From positions 1 through 44,833 of the forward strand of contig JAMPGR010000008.1 of the NCBI GenBank assembly GCA_023663805.1: a DNA stretch of 44,833 nucleotides. The letters are read 5' to 3'. Shown here piece by piece: positions 8,123-16,433 of this stretch. The first letter of the stretch is position 1; each line of letters starts with the position of its first letter. The position numbers and the translations under genes are program-made. The stretch comes from Clostridium sp. (GTDB lineage: Bacteria > Bacteroidota > Bacteroidia > Bacteroidales > Muribaculaceae). Below the pieces are notes generated by a model. The model was not told the DNA's origin, ran no database searches, and worked only from the letters and a program-made list of their open reading frames with translations.

Positions 8123-9328
8123 ATGTTAACCGAATTTACTGATTTCTCAGATATAGCCCCTGTCGACGACAAAGATTTTCAAGCGAAAATGCGAACGCTC
8201 GTCGACGAACCCGGGTTCGCAAACGCCGTGAAGTTCGTGCTTCCGGATGTCGACTGGCCCGAATTCCGTGAAAAACTCCTCTCCGTCGGAACAAAAGAGG
8301 AACTCCAGCAGAAAATCATGTATCCCTTCCTCGAAATGCTCGCGAGCAAGACGACTTCGGGGATCAGTTCGAGCGGAACCGAAGTCGTCGAGCCCGGCAA
8401 GGCATACACGTTCATAACAAACCACCGCGACATCGTTCTCGACGCGTCGTTCCTGAATCTCTGCTTCCTTCGCGACGGAAAACCGACCTCGGAAATCGCG
8501 ATTGGAAACAACCTTCTGATCTACGACTGGATATCAGACCTGGTCAGGCTGAACAAGAGTTTTATCGTCAAACGAAACCTTCCGATCTCAAAGTCGCTCG
8601 AGGCCGCCATGGAACTCTCGGCCTATATCCACTATGCCATCGGCGTCAAGCACGAGAGCGTCTGGATCGCCCAGCGCGAGGGCCGCGCAAAGGATTCGAA
8701 CGACGTGACCCAGGAATCGCTCCTGAAGATGCTCGCCATAGCCGGCGAAGGTGACTTCGTCGACCGGCTGATCGAGATCAACCTCTCTCCGGTCGCTATC
8801 TCCTATGAATATGACCCGAACGACTACCTGAAGGCGCGCGAATTCCTTCTGAAGCGCCTCGACGCGAACTTCCGGAAGTCGCAGCGCGACGACCTGTTCA
8901 GCATGGAAACCGGTCTGCTCCAGCCGAAGGGTCGCGTCTACTTCGCCCTTGCCGGATGTGTCAACGACCAGCTCGACAAGATCAGCCGTTCGATCCCCCG
9001 CCCGCTCCAGGTCAAGGAGGCGTGTGCCATTATCGACCGCGCCATCCACAGCCGCTACCACCTCTACCCGATCAACTACGTCGCCTACGACCTGCTGAAA
9101 AACTCCGACCGCTTCGCCGGACAGTATACACCGGAGGAAAAACAGGATTTCATCAGTTATGTCGACCGCCAGCTCGACAAGGTCGATATCGAGGGTATAT
9201 CCGAACTCGACCGCCATTTCATGCGCGAAAAGATCCTCGCGATGTATGCCAACCCGTTGAAAAACAAAATCAGTTCGCTCGGAGAGCCCGCTTTCGAGGC
9301 GACCCTCGCCGAACCTGCCGGAAACTGA
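8123..9328 (+). CDS. Glycerolipid acyltransferase (PlsC-like, 1-acylglycerol-3-phosphate acyltransferase type)
   Basis: The 401-residue protein contains a PlsC-type acyltransferase domain. The segment FITNHRDIVLDAS holds the catalytic histidine in an NHRD context, and AQREGRAKDSN resembles the substrate-binding block around EGR. Such enzymes transfer acyl chains to lysophosphatidate or a related acceptor at the inner membrane. The spacing between the catalytic His and the second Asp is five residues here rather than the four of the usual HX4D motif. The protein is longer than a standard PlsC (about 250 residues), with a helical C-terminal extension. The start is the ATG at 8123. The next gene begins 17 bases after its stop, so the two are probably cotranscribed. 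Confidence 0.8.
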   Translation: MLTEFTDFSDIAPVDDKDFQAKMRTLVDEPGFANAVKFVLPDVDWPEFREKLLSVGTKEELQQKIMYPFLEMLASKTTSGISSSGTEVVEPGKAYTFITNHRDIVLDASFLNLCFLRDGKPTSEIAIGNNLLIYDWISDLVRLNKSFIVKRNLPISKSLEAAMELSAYIHYAIGVKHESVWIAQREGRAKDSNDVTQESLLKMLAIAGEGDFVDRLIEINLSPVAISYEYDPNDYLKAREFLLKRLDANFRKSQRDDLFSMETGLLQPKGRVYFALAGCVNDQLDKISRSIPRPLQVKEACAIIDRAIHSRYHLYPINYVAYDLLKNSDRFAGQYTPEEKQDFISYVDRQLDKVDIEGISELDRHFMREKILAMYANPLKNKISSLGEPAFEATLAEPAGN

Positions 9329-9345
9329 CCGACTCCCTATTCGAT

Positions 9346-10566
9346 ATGAGGCTTCCCTTCGTCATTCTGATTATCCTGCTGGCTGTCGGCCTCGCCGCCG
9401 ACCTCTATATATGGAGGATTCTTCGCCGGCGCTGCCGCTCTACCTGGCCCGCAAGGATTCAGGCGGCCGGAGCCGCCGCGCTGACCCTTCTTTGGGGCGT
9501 CATCGCGCTGATGCCGAGCCGGGGCGGTGACGACCGGACGCTCGACACCCTGATGTGGCTCCTGTTCACATATCTCTCCTTCTACATCCCGAAATACATA
9601 TTCATTATCTTCGACCTCGCCGCCTCGATTCCGAAACTCTGGCGGGGCAAACGACTAAAATTTTTCAGCATGATCGGATTTGTTCTCGCGATTATAGCCT
9701 GCCTCACGATATGGTGGGGAGCACTGCTGAACCGCTACCGCACACAGATTATCGAGGAGGATATCTGGATCCCCGACCTCCCCGAAGCCTTCGAGGGATA
9801 CCGAATCGTTCAGTTCTCCGACTTCCATGTCGGGACCTACGGCCGCGACACGACTTTCGTCGACAAAGTCGTCGGCGAAATCAACTCCCTCGGCGGGGAT
9901 ATGATCGTCTTCACCGGCGACATCGTCAGCCGCCGCACCTCCGAACTCCTCCCCTTCGTCGCCCCCCTGTCGAAACTCCACGCTCCCGACGGGGTCTACT
10001 CCGTTCTCGGCAACCACGACTACGGCGACTACTACAACTGGCCGAACGACGAGGCGAAACGACAGAATATGTCGAAGATGATCGAGTTACAGAAGGAGAT
10101 GGGGTGGCATCTGCTGAACAACGAGCATGTCATGATACGACGCGGCGACGACAAGATTGCCCTAATCGGAGTCGAGAATGTCGGCGATCCCCCTTTCCAC
10201 ACCTACGGCTCGCTCCCCGACGCATACCCGAACGCCTCGGACAATACCGTGAAGATCCTGCTCAGCCACAATCCGGCCCACTGGGACCAGGATATCGCCG
10301 ACAACCCCGACAACCGTATTGCCCTGACACTGTCGGGCCACACCCACGCGATGCAGATCTCCCTCTTCGGGATGTCGCCCGCGAGGATGCGCTACAAGAC
10401 CTGGGGCGGTCTCTACCACGACCGCGAGGGTGACCACCAACTCTATGTCAACATCGGCGTCGGGACCGTGGGCGTCCCGATGCGTATCGGCGCGACCCCC
10501 GAGATAACAGTCTTGACACTCCGCCGCGGAACGCGCCCGTCGACCGAGGAATCAACGACGTTTTAA
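9346..10566 (+). CDS. Membrane-anchored metallophosphoesterase (YkuE-like)
   Basis: The 406-residue protein starts with membrane helices (MRLPFVILIILLAVGLAADLY, then two or three more up to about residue 130). A calcineurin-like phosphoesterase domain follows. Metal-binding motifs appear in order: DFHVGTYG, FTGDIVSR, GNHDYGDY and SGHTHAMQ. Family members of this layout hydrolyse phosphodiesters or pyrophosphate links in lipids or nucleotides, with the active site probably on the periplasmic side. The substrate cannot be read. The start at 9346 was chosen because the hydrophobic N-terminus begins there; the frame is open further upstream but overlaps the acyltransferase. The gene lies between a lipid acyltransferase and folK, which hints at a phospholipid-linked role for the first pair. 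Confidence 0.85.
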   Translation: MRLPFVILIILLAVGLAADLYIWRILRRRCRSTWPARIQAAGAAALTLLWGVIALMPSRGGDDRTLDTLMWLLFTYLSFYIPKYIFIIFDLAASIPKLWRGKRLKFFSMIGFVLAIIACLTIWWGALLNRYRTQIIEEDIWIPDLPEAFEGYRIVQFSDFHVGTYGRDTTFVDKVVGEINSLGGDMIVFTGDIVSRRTSELLPFVAPLSKLHAPDGVYSVLGNHDYGDYYNWPNDEAKRQNMSKMIELQKEMGWHLLNNEHVMIRRGDDKIALIGVENVGDPPFHTYGSLPDAYPNASDNTVKILLSHNPAHWDQDIADNPDNRIALTLSGHTHAMQISLFGMSPARMRYKTWGGLYHDREGDHQLYVNIGVGTVGVPMRIGATPEITVLTLRRGTRPSTEESTTF

Positions 10567-10574
10567 GAACCTCT

Positions 10575-10955
10575 ATGAAAACGTACAGCAGGGTTTTTAT
10601 CGGAATCGGATCGAACACCGCAGACCGTTTCGAGCAGATCAGTCGGGCGGTCGAGATGCTCGGAACGCTGCTCGACGACCTCCGCTGTTCGGAGGTCTAC
10701 CAGACGCGACCGCTCAGCGGCGAAGGCTCCGACTATGCTAACGCTGTCGCGATGGGCCTGGTCGACGGGGAAACGGATGCCGCCGCGCTGGAGCGCCGGC
10801 TGAAGGCCTACGAAACCGACTGCGGGCGCATCCGCTCCGACAAGAAGCATATACCGATTGACCTCGATTTGGTATGGTTTGGCGACCAATTGCTCCGCCC
10901 GGCCGAACTCCGGCGCGCCTACTTCCTCAAAGGCTACTCCCAGTTATTCGAGTAA
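10575..10955 (+). CDS. folK: FolK-like 2-amino-4-hydroxy-6-hydroxymethyldihydropteridine diphosphokinase
   Basis: The 126-residue product follows the HPPK pattern: an opening GIGSNTADR strand-loop, SEVYQTRPLSG in the substrate region, ANAVAMG, and HIPIDLDLVWFGD, the conserved acidic metal-binding IDLDL strand. HPPK transfers pyrophosphate from ATP to the pterin in folate synthesis. Typical FolK proteins are about 155-165 residues, so this one lacks part of the usual central Arg-rich loop and the C-terminal segment. It could be a shortened functional enzyme or a diverged paralogue. It starts 8 bases after the metallophosphoesterase stop, so it is the last gene of the operon. Confidence 0.75.
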   Translation: MKTYSRVFIGIGSNTADRFEQISRAVEMLGTLLDDLRCSEVYQTRPLSGEGSDYANAVAMGLVDGETDAAALERRLKAYETDCGRIRSDKKHIPIDLDLVWFGDQLLRPAELRRAYFLKGYSQLFE

Positions 10956-11008
10956 GTTTTATAAGTTTTATATGATTTATATGTTTTATAAGTTTTATAA
11001 GTTTTACC
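10954..11008. repeat. Short tandem repeat of TTTTATAAG-type units
   Basis: About 55 bases are built from repeats of TTTTATAAG/TTTTATATG, an AT-rich island between convergent folK and comEC. The repeat reaches the stop codons of both genes: the folK stop lies at its left edge, and the comEC stop (TTA on the plus strand at 11004) lies at its right edge. It is a probable slippage-prone microsatellite. No intrinsic terminator was seen here. Confidence 0.75.
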
Positions 11009-13004
11009 TGCCTTTGGGCTGGCGGAGGGGGCGCCGAAAGGGGGCGGCGCGGAGATCATGGACAGGTATCGGGCCGGAGGGCCAGGTGCCGGAGAAGTCG
11101 ATGACGGTGTCGGCATGGATCGCTCCATAGAATCCTGTCGGCCGGTTACGCATCTCCGACGAAACAATCAGATAATCAACCCGCCCGAACGGAAGGTCCG
11201 ACAGACGTGTCCGACGGTCGAGAATGAATATCGTATCTTCCCCGACGACAAACAGTCCGCGCTTTCGATCCCCCTCGAGCATCCGCGAATCGTCGGGAGC
11301 AAGCCCTACGGGCCCCGCGAGTTTGCGACGCGACATATAGCGGTCGAATCGGCTGCGGTATTTTTCGACGGCGTCGTTTGCAAGCATCCCCGAACTGCTC
11401 CAGACGCGAAGTGTGTCGCCGTCGTTGACAAACAGTTCCGCGCCGCTATGGCACCCGACAAACCACTCGGGCTCGCGCGACGGCGAGTCGGCCCACACGC
11501 CTGCGAAGATAACTGCGGCCATCAGCGCACACGCGCCCGCCCAGAATCGCCTTGCACGCCTTGTCCGGAGAAGACACCAGAGGGCGACGACAGCCGCAAC
11601 ATACGGCCCGAACACCCAGGACGGGAAATAGAGTCCCTCGACAACCGCTCCCGGCAGCATAGCGACTGTCGTTGCTCCGGTACAAATCGAATCGGCCAGA
11701 AAATTCAGTATTTCTGCAATCCAGGCGGCGCCGCCTGTCAGAATAAACAGCAGTCCCGCAGCGATAAACCACGGCAACAACATCCCGACAGCGAGGTTCC
11801 CGACAAGAAACCATACCGGAAAACGATTGAAAAGAAAGGCCGAAATCAATCCGGTTCCGATCATCGCCGCGACCGAAACAAACAGCGATGAAAGAAGGAA
11901 TACAACGAATGGATGGCGGCCGGAGACCTGCTCTCCGAACCATCCGGAGAAAAGCAGTATCGACCCGACGGCCGCAAACGACAAAAGAAATCCGGCGTCG
12001 AACAACTGTCCGGGGGAACAGGCGAGAATCAACATGGCAGAGAACAACAGCGAGTTGCCCGAGGAATTCCTGCGCCCCGAAAGGGACGCACCGGTGAAGA
12101 CCGACAGCATGACCGCCGCGCGAACAGCCGAGGCCGGCATCCCGACGATCCCGACGAAAAGCCAGACCGCCACCAATACAACTGCCGCCCTGACAATCCT
12201 GAGATGCCAGAACAGCAGAGGGAAGAGAAGCCAGTTCAGCAGCAATGCGACGATCCCGACATGGGCGCCGCTGATTGCCAGCATATGGGATATGCCCGCC
12301 GACGAAAAGACCGAGCCGGTTTCGTCGTCGATCAAGTCGCGCGATCCGGCCAGGAACGCTCCAAGAAGCATCTCTGACTGCTCCGACAGAGAGCCGGACG
12401 ACAGAAGATCCAGCATACGGCTTCGCATGCGGCCGAAGAACTTCCCGGCAACAGAGGGTTCGTTATGGGTCAGACTGATTTGGACAGGGTCGTTCAGAAC
12501 CTTTTGAGCACGGATTCCCTGGTCGTAGAGAAGCGACGACGCTTCGATTTCGTCGTCGACCGTCTTCGACGGGGTAACAGGACGGAGGGCGCAGCGAACG
12601 CGAAGACTGTCTCCGACGGAGGGTTCGGGATAGTGGAACCGCAGCCAGACCACACTTCTGACCGGCAGGTCGTCACCGGGAGAATCAGAGGTCAGATCGG
12701 CGACGATACGCCAGCCCGACACCGTCTGCCGCAGTTCGGAAACAACACCGCTGTAGTCGCGTTCAGCGTCGTAAATATCCGGTTCCGGGCTAAAGGAGAC
12801 AACCGCCGAATGAGCGGCAAAAAAAATCGCCACGGCCAGACAGAGCAAACCGTGACGTTTAGCAGAATAATCGGGAGATATCAGCCGGAAAGCGAATACA
12901 ATCATGACGGTTGCCAGCGCGAATACCGCAGCAAGAACCGCGTAATCTCCGGTTCCGGCAAGTATCCCGGCAACAGCGGCGCCGAACATGCCGGCCAAGG
13001 GCAT
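11004..13004 (-). CDS. comEC: ComEC/Rec2-type DNA uptake channel, without a recognisable MBL domain
   Basis: This is a polytopic membrane protein of 666 residues. An N-terminal pair of helices and a DUF4131-like region are followed by the Competence domain, with the signature ISHMLAISGAHVGIV and many further membrane segments. ComEC carries single-stranded DNA across the inner membrane during natural transformation. The C-terminal part after the last helices (about 150 residues) is soluble but shows no HxHxDH metallo-beta-lactamase motif, so the nuclease-like domain is absent or degenerate. The start at 13004 (MPLAGMFG) was chosen because the frame further upstream lies inside lpxA; no better start codon lies between. 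It is the last gene after lpxA, 67 bases downstream, and probably read with the lipid A genes. Confidence 0.85.
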   Translation of the reverse strand: MPLAGMFGAAVAGILAGTGDYAVLAAVFALATVMIVFAFRLISPDYSAKRHGLLCLAVAIFFAAHSAVVSFSPEPDIYDAERDYSGVVSELRQTVSGWRIVADLTSDSPGDDLPVRSVVWLRFHYPEPSVGDSLRVRCALRPVTPSKTVDDEIEASSLLYDQGIRAQKVLNDPVQISLTHNEPSVAGKFFGRMRSRMLDLLSSGSLSEQSEMLLGAFLAGSRDLIDDETGSVFSSAGISHMLAISGAHVGIVALLLNWLLFPLLFWHLRIVRAAVVLVAVWLFVGIVGMPASAVRAAVMLSVFTGASLSGRRNSSGNSLLFSAMLILACSPGQLFDAGFLLSFAAVGSILLFSGWFGEQVSGRHPFVVFLLSSLFVSVAAMIGTGLISAFLFNRFPVWFLVGNLAVGMLLPWFIAAGLLFILTGGAAWIAEILNFLADSICTGATTVAMLPGAVVEGLYFPSWVFGPYVAAVVALWCLLRTRRARRFWAGACALMAAVIFAGVWADSPSREPEWFVGCHSGAELFVNDGDTLRVWSSSGMLANDAVEKYRSRFDRYMSRRKLAGPVGLAPDDSRMLEGDRKRGLFVVGEDTIFILDRRTRLSDLPFGRVDYLIVSSEMRNRPTGFYGAIHADTVIDFSGTWPSGPIPVHDLRAAPFRRPLRQPKGR

Positions 13005-13071
13005 CGAGGCTAAAGCCGAGCGAAAAGCCCCCGCTAACGGTTTGTCGACCGGAGATACCAGAAGCGACCGA

Positions 13072-13854
13072 TCAGACGTAGCCGCGGACAATGCCGCGCT
13101 TCGAGTTACGGATAAACTGGATGATCTCGTCGCGCTCCTTCGTCGCGGGGAGTTCGGCCTCGATACGCTCGACAGCGTCGCTGACATTCAGCCCCGAGAG
13201 ATAGAGATAGCGGTAGAGATCCTGGATGTGGCAGATTGTCTCGTTCGAGAAACCGCGGCGGCGGAGTCCGATCGAGTTGACACCGACATAGGAGATCGGT
13301 TCGCGGGCGGCCTTGACATAGGGGGGTATGTCTTTGTTGACAAGCGCGCCGCCCTGGAGCATCGTGTGGGCGCCGATATGGCAGAACTGATGGATCAGCG
13401 AGCCGCCGCCGATGACGGCGAAATTGTCGACGACAACCTCGCCGGCCAGCTGGGTCGCGTTCGAGATGATCACATTGTCACCGACGACACAGTCGTGGGC
13501 AACATGGCTGTATGCCATGATCAGACAGTTGTTGCCAACGACGGTCTTCCCTTTCGAGGCCGTGCCGCGGTTGACCGTGCAACATTCGCGTATCGTCGTG
13601 TTGTCGCCGATAATCGCGAGGGTCTCCTCGCCGTGGAACTTCAGGTCCTGGGGAATGGCCGAGATGACCGCGCCCGGGAATATATGGCAGTTGTTGCCGA
13701 TACGCGCTCCTTCGAGGATCGTCACGTTGGAGCCGATATACGTTCCCTCGCCGATCTCGACATTCTGGTCGATCGTCACGAAGGGATCGATCACAACCGA
13801 CGACGCGATTTTTGCCGCCGGATGGATATATGCCAGGGGTTGTTTGATACTCAT
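13072..13854 (-). CDS. lpxA: Acyl-[ACP]--UDP-N-acetylglucosamine O-acyltransferase
   Basis: LpxA adds the first 3-OH acyl chain to UDP-GlcNAc, the first step of lipid A synthesis in the cytoplasm. The 260-residue length is normal. The N-terminal two thirds is a left-handed parallel beta-helix of hexapeptide repeats (for example IHPAAKIASSVVID, IGEGTYIGSNVTI). The catalytic His lies in the YSHVAHDC segment. The C-terminal helical domain carries GVNSIGLRRRGFS, the family hallmark. It lies 68 bases after lpxC-fabZ and ahead of comEC on the same strand. Confidence 0.97.
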   Translation of the reverse strand: MSIKQPLAYIHPAAKIASSVVIDPFVTIDQNVEIGEGTYIGSNVTILEGARIGNNCHIFPGAVISAIPQDLKFHGEETLAIIGDNTTIRECCTVNRGTASKGKTVVGNNCLIMAYSHVAHDCVVGDNVIISNATQLAGEVVVDNFAVIGGGSLIHQFCHIGAHTMLQGGALVNKDIPPYVKAAREPISYVGVNSIGLRRRGFSNETICHIQDLYRYLYLSGLNVSDAVERIEAELPATKERDEIIQFIRNSKRGIVRGYV

Positions 13855-13922
13855 GTGTGTCTATGCTTATGTTAACATTCGCCTGACAAACGGGTTCCGG
13901 CCTCCCGGAACCCGCTGCCGGC

Positions 13923-15305
13923 TTACTTATTCTTTATAATCTGGGCCATGAACTCACATTCGGTGACCATCTTGTCGCCGACGAACGCATACCCTTTCAT
14001 CATCGCGCATCCGCGGCGGAGTTCGGTCATGAACGAGACATGGAAAAGAAGTGTGTCGCCGGGGACAACTTTCTGGCGGAACTTGACGTTGTCGATCTTC
14101 ATGAAGTAGGTCGAGTAACGCTCCGGTTCTTCGAGGGTGCTAAGGACGAGCACGCCGCCGGTCTGGGCCATGGCCTCGATCTGGAGAACGCCCGGCAGGA
14201 CGGGCTCCTGGGGGAAGTGACCCGGGAAGAAGGGTTCGTTGGCCGTTATATTCTTGACGCCGACGATATGGGTCTTTCCGATCTCGATAATCTTGTCGAC
14301 GAGCTGGAAGGGGTAGCGGTGGGGGAGCAGTTCGCGAATCCGGTTATTGTCCATGACCGGAGCGATGTCCGGGTTGTAGTACGGAGCCTGGACATCCTGA
14401 CGCTTCAGTTCGCGGCGGATTTTCTTCGAGAAGGTCGTGTTGATCGAATGGCCCGGACGGACTGCGATCACCTTGCCGCGAAGCGGACGGCCTATCAGGG
14501 CGAGGTCGCCGATAAGGTCGAGAAGTTTGTGGCGCGCAGGCTCGTTTTCCCATTTCAGCGGCCGGTTGTTGATATATCCGAATTCGGTCACGGTCTTGCG
14601 CGGTACGTTCATCAGGTCGGCCAGATGGTCGAGCGTATCCTGGCTCATCGGGGAGTCGTAGATAACGATCGCGTTGTCGAGGTCGCCACCCTTGATCAGG
14701 TTGTTCTGGACGAGGGGCTCGATCTCGCGGACGAAGACAAACGTACGGCTGTCGGCAAACTCGGCGGCGAACTCGTCACGGCTGTCGAGTTTGGCGAACT
14801 GGGCCGGGAGCACCTTCGAGTCGAACTGGACCATCACGTCGGCCGAGAATTCGTCGTCGGGGAGAACCTCGATCGACGCGCCGGTCTCGTCGTTGCGCAC
14901 TCCGATTTTCTGTTTGACGATATAGTAGTCACGATCGACATTCTGCTCCGTCAGCCCGACCGAGAGAATCCCGTCAACAAACGGTTTCGCACTTCCGTCG
15001 AGAATCGGCATCTCCGGACCGTTGACACGGATCAGACAGTTGTCGACGCCGAGCGCATAGAGCGCGGCGAGAGCGTGCTCGACGGTGCTGACCGACGCGT
15101 CGCCGCGCTGTATGACAGTGCCGCGGTTCGTCGCTACGACATATTCGGCCAGTGCATCGACGACGGGTTCCCCCTCGAGGTCGGTGCGCTGGAATTTATA
15201 TCCGTGGTTTTCGGGAGCCGGGAGGAATTCCGCGGTCAGTTGGAGGCCCGTGTGGAGGCCTTTTCCTTCCACTGCGAACGACTCTTTCAGCGTTTGTTGT
15301 CTCAT
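13923..15305 (-). CDS. lpxC-fabZ: Bifunctional UDP-3-O-acyl-GlcNAc deacetylase / beta-hydroxyacyl-ACP dehydratase
   Basis: This 460-residue fusion is typical of Bacteroidota. Residues 1 to about 305 are LpxC, the zinc deacetylase that commits UDP-GlcNAc to lipid A: TVEHALAALYALG and PILDGSAKPF are family motifs, and HKLLDLIGDLALIG plus PGHSINT hold zinc and catalytic residues. Residues from about 315 are FabZ, which dehydrates 3-hydroxyacyl-ACP: LLPHRYPFQLVDKI, then GHFPQEPVLPGVLQIEAMAQ with the catalytic His and Glu. The two halves draw on the same hydroxyacyl-ACP pool, so the fusion links fatty acid and lipid A synthesis. It sits between lpxD and lpxA. Confidence 0.97.
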   Translation of the reverse strand: MRQQTLKESFAVEGKGLHTGLQLTAEFLPAPENHGYKFQRTDLEGEPVVDALAEYVVATNRGTVIQRGDASVSTVEHALAALYALGVDNCLIRVNGPEMPILDGSAKPFVDGILSVGLTEQNVDRDYYIVKQKIGVRNDETGASIEVLPDDEFSADVMVQFDSKVLPAQFAKLDSRDEFAAEFADSRTFVFVREIEPLVQNNLIKGGDLDNAIVIYDSPMSQDTLDHLADLMNVPRKTVTEFGYINNRPLKWENEPARHKLLDLIGDLALIGRPLRGKVIAVRPGHSINTTFSKKIRRELKRQDVQAPYYNPDIAPVMDNNRIRELLPHRYPFQLVDKIIEIGKTHIVGVKNITANEPFFPGHFPQEPVLPGVLQIEAMAQTGGVLVLSTLEEPERYSTYFMKIDNVKFRQKVVPGDTLLFHVSFMTELRRGCAMMKGYAFVGDKMVTECEFMAQIIKNK

Positions 15306-15348
15306 GTTATTTGATTATTCGATGATGAAGTTGTTGTTGTTTGATTCT

Positions 15349-16377
15349 TTATTTTTTGTCGCCGTCCCGTTTCTCGAGCGCCGAGAGGCGTCGTTCGATG
15401 TCGGGGATCTGCTTGATGTTGAATTCCTTTCTCATATAGTCGCGCATGTCGATCGCCGGCGAACCAAACAGGCGCTGGTCTTCGGGAACCGATTTGTGGA
15501 TCCCCGACTGGGCGGCGATTTCTGTCCGCGCCCCGACCGTGATATGGCCCGCGACACCAACCTGGCCGCCGATCATACAGTGGTCGCCGACTTTTGCCGA
15601 TCCGGCGACTCCGGCCTGGGCCGCCATGACCGTCGATTCGCCGACGTGGCAGTTATGGGCGATCTGGATCAGGTTGTCGAGTTTGACTCCGCGCTCGATC
15701 ACGGTGCTGCCCATCGTCGCGCGGTCGACCGTCGTGTTCGCGCCGATCTCGACATCGTCGCTGATGACGACATTGCCGATCTGGGGAATCTTCCGGTAAC
15801 TGCCGTCGACCGGAGCGAAACCGAAGCCGTCGGCGCCGATGACGGCGCCGGAGTGGATGATGCAGCGGCAGCCGATACGGCAGCCGTGATAGATCTTCGC
15901 GCCGGCGTAGATGACCGAGTCATCCCCGATCTCGACGCCATCGCCGACATAGGCCTGGGGGTAGATCTTCACATTCCGGCCAAGCCTGGCACCCGCCCCG
16001 ACGTAGGCGAACGCTCCGATATAGGCCCCTTCGGGGACCTCGACGCCCTGTGCGACATAACTCGGCTGTTCGACGCCGCTCTTCTTCGGGGTCATCATCT
16101 CAGAGACCATCGTCAGCAGGCGCGCGACCGTCGCATAGGGGTCGTCGACGCGGATCAGGGTTGCCTTGACCGGATGTTCTGCAACAAAGTCGCGGCGCAC
16201 CAGAACAACCGACGACTCTGTCGTATATATATACTTTTCGTAACGCGGATTCGAGAGGAACGATATGGCGCCGGGACGCCCCTCCTCTATCTTGGCTATC
16301 GTCGAGACGCGCTTTTCGCCGTCGCCCTCGACCGTTCCGTTGACTATCTCAGCAAGCTGAGCGGCTGTAAATTCCAT
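15349..16377 (-). CDS. lpxD: UDP-3-O-(3-hydroxyacyl)glucosamine N-acyltransferase
   Basis: LpxD adds the second 3-OH acyl chain in lipid A synthesis. The 342-residue protein has the usual N-terminal uridine-binding domain (MEFTAAQLAEIVNG, ISFLSNPRYEKYIY). A long hexapeptide-repeat helix follows, with IIHSGAVIGADGFGFAP and the catalytic IAHNCHVG segment, and a C-terminal helical part runs to the end. It begins the lpxD, lpxC-fabZ, lpxA run. The 56-base gap to the upstream CvfB-like gene contains CAATTTTG on the minus strand (16417-16410), one mismatch from a -7 box, so a separate promoter is possible. Confidence 0.96.
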   Translation of the reverse strand: MEFTAAQLAEIVNGTVEGDGEKRVSTIAKIEEGRPGAISFLSNPRYEKYIYTTESSVVLVRRDFVAEHPVKATLIRVDDPYATVARLLTMVSEMMTPKKSGVEQPSYVAQGVEVPEGAYIGAFAYVGAGARLGRNVKIYPQAYVGDGVEIGDDSVIYAGAKIYHGCRIGCRCIIHSGAVIGADGFGFAPVDGSYRKIPQIGNVVISDDVEIGANTTVDRATMGSTVIERGVKLDNLIQIAHNCHVGESTVMAAQAGVAGSAKVGDHCMIGGQVGVAGHITVGARTEIAAQSGIHKSVPEDQRLFGSPAIDMRDYMRKEFNIKQIPDIERRLSALEKRDGDKK

Positions 16378-16433
16378 TCGATCTAATACGTCAGGTTGTT
16401 TTCAGACTGCAAAATTGCTAAAAAAAACTCAAT

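Noticed and set aside
13004..13187. Upstream extension of comEC
   Set aside because: The extra residues lie in the 3' end of lpxA in another frame and are Arg/Ser-rich, which is typical of shadow frames.
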